Source: Candidatus Goldiibacteriota bacterium
Lineage (GTDB): Bacteria > Oederibacteriota > PGYV01 > DSYL01
Direction: 5' to 3'
Length of the DNA: 39,277 nt
Assembly: GCA_018000835.1 (NCBI GenBank)
Contig: JAGNJD010000019.1
Span: forward strand, 1 to 39,277
Positions 34,415 to 39,277 of this stretch are shown here, piece after piece. Each line of letters begins with the position of its first letter. Positions within the stretch are counted from its first letter, which is position 1. The position numbers and the translations under genes are program-made. The notes under the pieces are model-generated. The model had not been told where the DNA came from. It made no database searches and worked only from the letters and a program-made list of their open reading frames with translations.

Positions 34415-35260
34415 ATGCATTATAAATATTTACTGGTTTTTTTGGGTTTGATAACATTGTTTTATGGCTGTGCAACAACCGGCTCGCATTATGAATACGG
34501 AATGCAGTATTATGAAGCAGGTAAACTTGATGAGGCAATTGAAGAATTTCAGGCATCAATTGCCATTAATCCTTCCGACCCTGTCGTGCATAAGGCACTT
34601 GCCGACGTCTTTGCGGATAAAGGTCTGATTTTTGAAGCAATAACGGAATGGGAAGTGGCTTTAAGATTAAAACCTAACTATGAAGAAGTAGCGGGAAAAC
34701 TTGAGGCTGCATATATGGCGCTTGCCAAAGACGAATATGACAGAGGTAAAATTAAAGACGCAATAGATTTGTGGTTAAGGACCATACAATTAAATCCAAA
34801 TAATTTAGAAGCACATAAAAGTTTGGGTCTTGCTTACATTGCAATCGGTGATAATTCTTCTGCCATACCAGAACTTGAATTCGTGGCAGGAAAAAATCCT
34901 ACCGACGACCTTGTTTATACAAAACTTGGCAAGGCCTATTTTACAATAGGCAACCTTGAAGCATCAGCAAGAGCTTATGAGGCACTGGTCAGGATAAAAC
35001 CAACGGATGCTCTTGCATATAACAATTTAGGCAGTATTTACATTAAAATGAAAAAATATCATGAAGCAGTGAGCGTATTGGAACAGGCAAAAAAACTCTC
35101 TCCGGACGAAGTGGTAATTTTAAACAATCTTGGCAGTGCATATTTTCACCTTAACGATTTTAAAAAAGCAAGAGAAGCATGGGCAAAAGTTATTGAAATC
35201 AAACCACTTGATAAAACGGCTCGGGAAAATTTAAAGACGCTTAACAATATGGGAGAATAA
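34415..35260 (+). CDS. TPR-repeat lipoprotein
   Basis: Starting at 34415 (CCGGAGG site) gives 281 residues with a lipoprotein signal ending at Cys19 (LFYGC). An in-frame ATG at 34355 would lie within the promoter. About seven tetratricopeptide repeats fill the mature protein (for example YEAGKLDEAIEEFQASIAINP and YHEAVSVLEQAKKLSPDEV), forming a protein-binding superhelix in the periplasm. First gene of a run of seven closely spaced genes ending at 38941. The partner is not known. Confidence 0.88.
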   Translation: MHYKYLLVFLGLITLFYGCATTGSHYEYGMQYYEAGKLDEAIEEFQASIAINPSDPVVHKALADVFADKGLIFEAITEWEVALRLKPNYEEVAGKLEAAYMALAKDEYDRGKIKDAIDLWLRTIQLNPNNLEAHKSLGLAYIAIGDNSSAIPELEFVAGKNPTDDLVYTKLGKAYFTIGNLEASARAYEALVRIKPTDALAYNNLGSIYIKMKKYHEAVSVLEQAKKLSPDEVVILNNLGSAYFHLNDFKKAREAWAKVIEIKPLDKTARENLKTLNNMGE

Positions 35261-35305
35261 AATTACATTTTTTTAAAATAATTTAATGCTTCTGGTGAAA
35301 AACAA

Positions 35306-36223
35306 GTGAATAAAAAAATTTTAACATTCTTTTTAAAATCTTTTGTTATCGTATGGATTTTCCTTGCGGGTTATTTAATATTTATTTCCCCCAAAGAATG
35401 GTGGCTTACAATACTCTTTTCATGCAATTTTTCATTGATGAGCGGATATGTCCTGTTTGGACCAACTGTTGCTTTAATAATAATGGCGGGAAATTTAATT
35501 ATAAATTTATTTGCAATATTCAGGGTAATGGCTCTTGGTTCAAGTTTACTGCCGTTTTTAATATCTATTGCTATTTTTGTTACCGTTTATTTACTTATGA
35601 AACAAAGTGATTCTGCAAGGCAATATAATTTATTTTCCTCACAGGATGAAATTAAAATGTTAGAGGGGGATACTACGATATTAATAAAGGAAGAAGAAAA
35701 TTTGTCAACGTCAATAAAAGCAAATAAAGAAAGACTGGAAAAATACAGAAAATTAAATGAAATTCAGGACGGCTTAAAGGACCATCAGGTTTTCAGCGGA
35801 AGAATAAGATACATATTACGGAACATTATTTCCATTTTTCATCAGGAAAAGTCAATAGTTTTATTCCTGTTGAAAGACGGCAGATTTTTAAGAGTAGAAG
35901 CTGATAAAAACGAAGATATGTTAATAGGAGAAAAGGACCAGGAAAGTTTATACCTTCAAAATTTTGACGAGTGGGTTAAAGTAAACAAAAAAGCATTAAT
36001 AATTTCCGACATGTATAAAGATATCAGATTTAAAACGGAAGATAAGGAAAATATCCGCTCTTTGATAAGCGTTCCCGTATTTATTAGAGACGAATTAGCC
36101 GGGGTTCTGAGAATTTCTTCTTATGAAGCAGAATGCTTTAATCAGGAGGATTTAAGATTTTTGGACCTTGTTGCTGAAATGATTGGGAAAATATTATCAA
36201 AGGAGATGGATTATGCCCGGTAA
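35306..36223 (+). CDS. Membrane protein with coiled coil and GAF domain
   Basis: Protein of 305 residues from a GTG start with a weak ribosome site. Residues about 8-100 hold three to four membrane helices. A coiled coil (about 105-152) then leads to a GAF domain (about 158-300; IRYILRNIISIFHQEKSIVLFLL, then ISVPVFIRDELAGVLRISS). There is no GGDEF, kinase or other output domain after the GAF, so it is not a standard PelD or sensor enzyme. The next gene, also membrane plus coiled coil, overlaps by 11 bases. Probably the two products interact; function unknown. Confidence 0.75.
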   Translation: MNKKILTFFLKSFVIVWIFLAGYLIFISPKEWWLTILFSCNFSLMSGYVLFGPTVALIIMAGNLIINLFAIFRVMALGSSLLPFLISIAIFVTVYLLMKQSDSARQYNLFSSQDEIKMLEGDTTILIKEEENLSTSIKANKERLEKYRKLNEIQDGLKDHQVFSGRIRYILRNIISIFHQEKSIVLFLLKDGRFLRVEADKNEDMLIGEKDQESLYLQNFDEWVKVNKKALIISDMYKDIRFKTEDKENIRSLISVPVFIRDELAGVLRISSYEAECFNQEDLRFLDLVAEMIGKILSKEMDYAR

Positions 36224-36671
36224 TAGAAATAAAAATACAATTATTATAATTTCTTTTATTTTAATAATCGTTAGCGTTTTTTTGACTTTTGTGACAAACG
36301 AAAGTAAATATTTTCATATCTGGTATCAGATTTTAATAATTCCTGTTATTTTGCTTTCCTTTTTCCTGTCAATAAAAGACGTCATAATTATCATTATGGT
36401 CGTATCCGGAGTTGTGTGGACGATGGGGTTCATGGGAAAAATAAATAACATTTATCAACTTTTATTTGAAACATTAATAATTATCATTTCTGCAATATCT
36501 TTAGGGTGGAATGAATTGTTATATAAAAAAGAAAGGGAAAAAATTGATACAGTAATAGATTATAAGAAAAAGCAAATAGAAGAAATGAAAAACAGAATAG
36601 ATGGTCTAAATAAAGAAAGCAATTTATTACTGGATGAAATAAAAAGCATAAAAAAACAACTGACGGATTAA
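36213..36671 (+). CDS. Small membrane protein with C-terminal coiled coil
   Basis: The ATG at 36213 follows AAAGGAG and gives 152 residues; the earlier in-frame ATG at 36183 lies in the preceding gene. It has two to four membrane helices within about 8-95, with almost no periplasmic loops, and a charged coiled coil at about 100-150 (KKKQIEEMKNRIDGLNKESN). Its layout mirrors the first half of the upstream GAF protein. No family is recognised. Confidence 0.65.
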   Translation: MPGNRNKNTIIIISFILIIVSVFLTFVTNESKYFHIWYQILIIPVILLSFFLSIKDVIIIIMVVSGVVWTMGFMGKINNIYQLLFETLIIIISAISLGWNELLYKKEREKIDTVIDYKKKQIEEMKNRIDGLNKESNLLLDEIKSIKKQLTD

Positions 36672-36673
36672 TA

Positions 36674-37516
36674 ATGAATAGCGGTAAGTTTTATATAATT
36701 CCAACCCCAATCGGAAATATGTCCGACATAACAATCAGGGCAATTGACGTTTTGAAAAAAAGTAATTTAATAATTGCCGAAGATACGCGTGTTACTCAAA
36801 AATTACTGAATCATTACCGGATAAAAACGAAATTAATTTCTTATCATAAATTTAACGAAGAAAAGAGAGTTCGTTTCATACTGGAATTGTTAAGCAATGG
36901 TAATGTTATTTCTCTCGTTTCCGATGCAGGAACGCCTCTCCTGTCTGACCCTGGTTTTATAATCACCAAAGAAGTAATAGAGAAAGGAATAAGTATGGAA
37001 GTTCTGCCCGGACCATCTTCGATATTACCTTCAATCCTGCTTTCAGGATTTAACCCGCAAAAATTTGTTTTTTATGGCTTTTTGGATAAGAAAGATTCAA
37101 AAAGGAAGCAGGAACTAATTGAAATAAGTAAAATTCCATACCCTGTCGTTATATTTGAATCACCGTTTAGAATTTTGAAATTGATGGAAGAAATTTTGGA
37201 ATTAATGGGAAACAGGGAGATTGCAGTTATAAAAGAATTAACAAAAATACACGAAAATGTTTTCCGTGGAAAAATAAACGAAGTTGTTCCTTTTTTAAAT
37301 AAGGAAAATTTAAAAGGTGAATTTGTCGTTGTAATAGGGCATTGTAATGAAGTGTATAAAAAACCGGACATAAGCATAGACGAATTAAGCAAAAAAATAA
37401 ATTACTACGTAAAAACAGGCAGAACAAGAAAAGAAATTGTCGGTATAATTTCAGATGAATTTGGATTAACGAGAAACGAAGCATATAAAGTTATACATAA
37501 TAAAACGGAGGTGTAA
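36674..37516 (+). CDS. rsmI: 16S rRNA 2'-O-ribose methyltransferase (C1402)
   Basis: Protein of 280 residues, the RsmI length. It has the tetrapyrrole-methylase-like fold signatures: YIIPTPIGNMSDITIRAIDVL near 6-26, IIAEDTRVTQKLL near 33-45, LVSDAGTPLLSDPG near 82-95 and EVLPGPSSILPS near 109-120. It uses SAM to methylate C1402 of 16S rRNA in the decoding centre. It starts 2 bases after the preceding stop. spoVS follows 1 base after its own stop. Confidence 0.96.
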   Translation: MNSGKFYIIPTPIGNMSDITIRAIDVLKKSNLIIAEDTRVTQKLLNHYRIKTKLISYHKFNEEKRVRFILELLSNGNVISLVSDAGTPLLSDPGFIITKEVIEKGISMEVLPGPSSILPSILLSGFNPQKFVFYGFLDKKDSKRKQELIEISKIPYPVVIFESPFRILKLMEEILELMGNREIAVIKELTKIHENVFRGKINEVVPFLNKENLKGEFVVVIGHCNEVYKKPDISIDELSKKINYYVKTGRTRKEIVGIISDEFGLTRNEAYKVIHNKTEV

Positions 37517-37517
37517 G

Positions 37518-37793
37518 ATGGAAACGGTAAAACTAAAAGTTGCATCAGGAAGCGACCCTAAATCAGTTGCTGGTGCAATTTCAAATAACATAAGAGAAAA
37601 AAAACAGATAGAAATTATTGCAATGGGACCGGCAGCCGTAAATCAGACCATGAAATCAATCGCAATAGCAAGGGAATATTTATCAGATGAAAAAGTAGAT
37701 GTCCTGTGCAGGCCTGAATTTATGCACATAGAACTTGATGGAGAACAAAAAAGTGCAATCAAGTTTACGATATTAACGATGCCGCTGAGATAA
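37518..37793 (+). CDS. spoVS: Stage V sporulation protein S homologue
   Basis: Protein of 91 residues, the exact family size. SpoVS signatures are visible: LKVASGSDPKSVAGAISNNI near 5-24, IEIIAMGPAAVNQTMKSIAIARE near 30-52 and HIELDGEQKSAIKFTI near 72-87. The fold is Alba-like and may bind nucleic acid. In Bacillus it affects sporulation, but it is also found in non-sporulating bacteria such as Deinococcus and spirochaetes. A CGGAGGTG ribosome site precedes the ATG. Confidence 0.95.
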   Translation: METVKLKVASGSDPKSVAGAISNNIREKKQIEIIAMGPAAVNQTMKSIAIAREYLSDEKVDVLCRPEFMHIELDGEQKSAIKFTILTMPLR

Positions 37794-37826
37794 AACGTTT
37801 TATTGTTTCAAAGGAGAATTGCAACC

Positions 37827-38213
37827 ATGATTTTAAATAAAAAAAATTGTTTAATAATTTTAATTTGCATTATTTTTTTTTGTAGTTGTGCTTCAGTGCC
37901 CCCCATGAAAAAATTAACTTATGAGGAAATAAAAAAGCAGGAGATTGAAAAGCAGGCATTATTAATTAAAATAATAGGAACTTTTGCAGGAACGGCATTG
38001 GGTGGGACCATCGGCATTATTTCTGCACCGGAAAATGGAGCATTAAACGGAGCATTCGCAGGATGTCTTATTGGTGGATTGGCAGGTTTTGGTTTAAGTT
38101 ATTTAATATCCGAAAATTTAAAACCGGGAGAAAATACTCCGAAACCGGATACTCCCAATGCGGAAGAATATTTTAATGATTACAGGAACATTCAACTAAA
38201 AGATAAAAAATGA
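37827..38213 (+). CDS. Small glycine-zipper lipoprotein
   Basis: The ATG at 37827 (AAAGGAG upstream) gives 128 residues. The signal peptide ends at Cys21 (FFCSC) and is probably lipidated. A charged segment (KKQEIEKQ) is followed by a Gly-rich hydrophobic zipper (GTFAGTALGGTIGIISAP and GAFAGCLIGGLAGFGLSY, about 57-97). It overlaps the next gene by four bases (ATGA). Similar in style to the 9485 and 10227 proteins, but lipidated. Function unknown. Confidence 0.65.
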   Translation: MILNKKNCLIILICIIFFCSCASVPPMKKLTYEEIKKQEIEKQALLIKIIGTFAGTALGGTIGIISAPENGALNGAFAGCLIGGLAGFGLSYLISENLKPGENTPKPDTPNAEEYFNDYRNIQLKDKK

Positions 38214-38941
38214 AAAAAAATAAGGTTCCTAAAAAATTAAAATTTGTTTTTTTGTTTATTTTATTAATAATGTTTTTTACGTCCATGTTTTTTTATAAAC
38301 AAATGACGGCGAAACCGCCGGATGTATTTATTCAAAAACCCATAAATAAAGTCCGTCTGCCGTCCGGCAGCAGGATGAAAATACCATCCGGCTTTACTGC
38401 GTTTGAATCAAAAATAAGCAATGCAATGAATTATAGTTTTGTGCAATACGTACCGGAGTGGAAAAATAATAATTTTGTAAAAATAGATTTAACGGTAATC
38501 AACAGAAAATACTTAAACGTTGACGCTAAAAAGTTCGGACAATCCGGCTTTGATTTTGACGAAAAAATAATACAACCAAAGGTAAATTTATCAGATGAAC
38601 TAAAAAAATTACGGGGACAATCCAATGAAGATGGACAAATTTATGATGTTGATTATTCCGGTTTTAAGCCGCAATATGCAATTAATGGAACAATTAATAA
38701 TAGAACATGGCGGAGGTATACTCTTCAATCTTACGAAATTCAGGAAGATGGCAAAACAACGCTGATAAAATTATGGAATAATTTATATACGATATATAAG
38801 GATTATGTTTATATTTTTGATTACGTCTGCTATGCCGGAACAAAAGTTAAAAATAATAAATATGGCGACGAATATTCGGAAAGTGCAAATGGAATTGACA
38901 AATTTGCACAGGAACTTATTTTGAGTATTGAATTTAAATAA
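38210..38941 (+). CDS. Membrane-anchored protein of unknown function
   Basis: Protein of 243 residues with a basic N-terminus and one membrane helix (about 11-30). The rest is extracytoplasmic with beta-strand patterns; VRLPSGSRMKIPSGF near 48-62 opens the domain. It ends with an aromatic residue-lysine (LSIEFK). Its start overlaps the lipoprotein gene, so it is the last member of the operon. I do not recognise a family. Confidence 0.6.
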   Translation: MKKNKVPKKLKFVFLFILLIMFFTSMFFYKQMTAKPPDVFIQKPINKVRLPSGSRMKIPSGFTAFESKISNAMNYSFVQYVPEWKNNNFVKIDLTVINRKYLNVDAKKFGQSGFDFDEKIIQPKVNLSDELKKLRGQSNEDGQIYDVDYSGFKPQYAINGTINNRTWRRYTLQSYEIQEDGKTTLIKLWNNLYTIYKDYVYIFDYVCYAGTKVKNNKYGDEYSESANGIDKFAQELILSIEFK

Positions 38942-39115
38942 AATGTCCTTTTAAGGTCATATTTTGTCCGATTTGGCACATCTGATTTTTTATGAATTCA
39001 AAAAATCATTGAAAAATAAGAGTAATATTAACTGGCATGAACATTGCTATTTAAAAGTAAGGAAAGTGCCTGTAAAAGGTAAAAATGTTCTTTTTAGGAA
39101 TATCACATCGCCACC

Positions 39116-39149
39116 ACAAAAAGCATACCAATTATGGTATGCTTTTTGT
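39116..39149. terminator. Strong bidirectional terminator hairpin
   Basis: A perfect 15-bp stem (ACAAAAAGCATACCA, loop ATTA, complement) has A-rich and T-rich flanks, so it can end transcription in both directions. Structured repeat copy C begins about four bases later. Confidence 0.88.
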
Positions 39150-39152
39150 ATT

Positions 39153-39277
39153 TTATTGGAACAGCATTCAGAAAACCCCAAACTTCAGTTTGGGGAATAA
39201 AATATCTCAGTGAGATATTTTATGAATGCACACATTAAAAATGTTTTATCTACTTTGCCAAGAGGGTTCCAAGGTCG
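39153..39277 (+). repeat. Modular structured repeat, copy C (cut by window end)
   Basis: Contains the outer helix TTGGAAC (39156-39162) with GTTCCAA (39266-39272), a perfect CCCCAAACT/AGTTTGGGG hairpin, the AAAATATCTCA/TGAGATATTTT hairpin and GCATTCA/TGAATGC. The right part (GGAATA, TCAAT and TCGGGCT helices of copies A and B) lies beyond the window. Confidence 0.85.

Larger units (their letters stand above)
38942..39277. other. Operon end: terminator and truncated repeat copy C
   Basis: An open frame at 38964-39200 runs through the terminator and into repeat copy C and has no ribosome site, so I do not call it. A weak CCTT/AAGG hairpin near 38943-38960 precedes ATTTTGT. The region 38965-39115 shows nothing else recognisable. 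Confidence 0.6.

Noticed and set aside
35306..36223. PelD-type c-di-GMP receptor
   Set aside because: The membrane-GAF order is similar but the degenerate GGDEF domain and the other pel genes are missing.
38964..39200. 78-residue open frame at the window end
   Set aside because: It runs through a perfect terminator hairpin and into repeat copy C, has a non-ATG start without a ribosome site, and shows no recognisable domain.

Overview
The window is AT-rich DNA from a diderm (Gram-negative-type) bacterium. Evidence for an outer membrane is a TolC-like protein, an LptE-like lipoprotein, an outer-membrane beta-barrel ending in Phe, and many lipobox or signal-peptide proteins. TTG and GTG starts are frequent and promoters are classic sigma70-like (TTGACA/TATAAT). 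It also has a SpoVS homologue, a DUF763 protein and a RuBisCO-like protein. I cannot place it in a named phylum from sequence alone; an uncultivated candidate-phylum bacterium is my guess.

Layout. 1-6986: a self-contained efflux operon (TetR regulator, beta-barrel protein, TolC-like channel, adaptor, RND pump) between a strong promoter and a strong terminator. 7044-11056: aspS among small secreted glycine-rich proteins and a LysM lipoprotein. 11084-13772: the conserved phoH(ybeZ)-ybeY-corC-like cluster. 13773-14129: an array of C-run/G-run hairpin repeats. 14130-18810: leuS-lptE-(unknown secreted protein)-holA, the arrangement seen in enterobacteria plus one extra gene. 18811-19334: a large structured repeat and an ATTC microsatellite. 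19335-25148: a B12-type radical SAM protein, a Cys-rich mini-protein, an ECF sigma/anti-sigma pair with an HD hydrolase, and a response regulator plus REC-kinase pair. 25320-30775: an AAC(3)-like acetyltransferase, two TPM-domain proteins, metF, DUF763, an amidohydrolase and a double zinc-ribbon protein. 30772-33808: the only minus-strand operon, a split transketolase plus a RuBisCO-like protein. 33809-34414: a second copy of the structured repeat and a second hairpin repeat. 34415-38941: a TPR lipoprotein, two membrane/coiled-coil proteins (one with GAF), rsmI, spoVS, and two envelope proteins. 38942-39277: a terminator followed at once by a third, window-truncated copy of the structured repeat.

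Most notable: (1) an approximately 200-255 bp modular repeat in three copies, same orientation, whose copies differ by gain or loss of whole helices while pairing is kept, so it may be a structured RNA or a non-autonomous mobile element; (2) the RuBisCO-like protein and split-transketolase operon, whose active-site changes rule out ordinary carboxylase chemistry and suggest a sugar-phosphate pathway; (3) an RND adaptor lacking the usual alpha-helical hairpin; (4) a set of short secreted glycine-zipper proteins ending in aromatic residues. All functions are assigned by reading motifs; no database search was possible.
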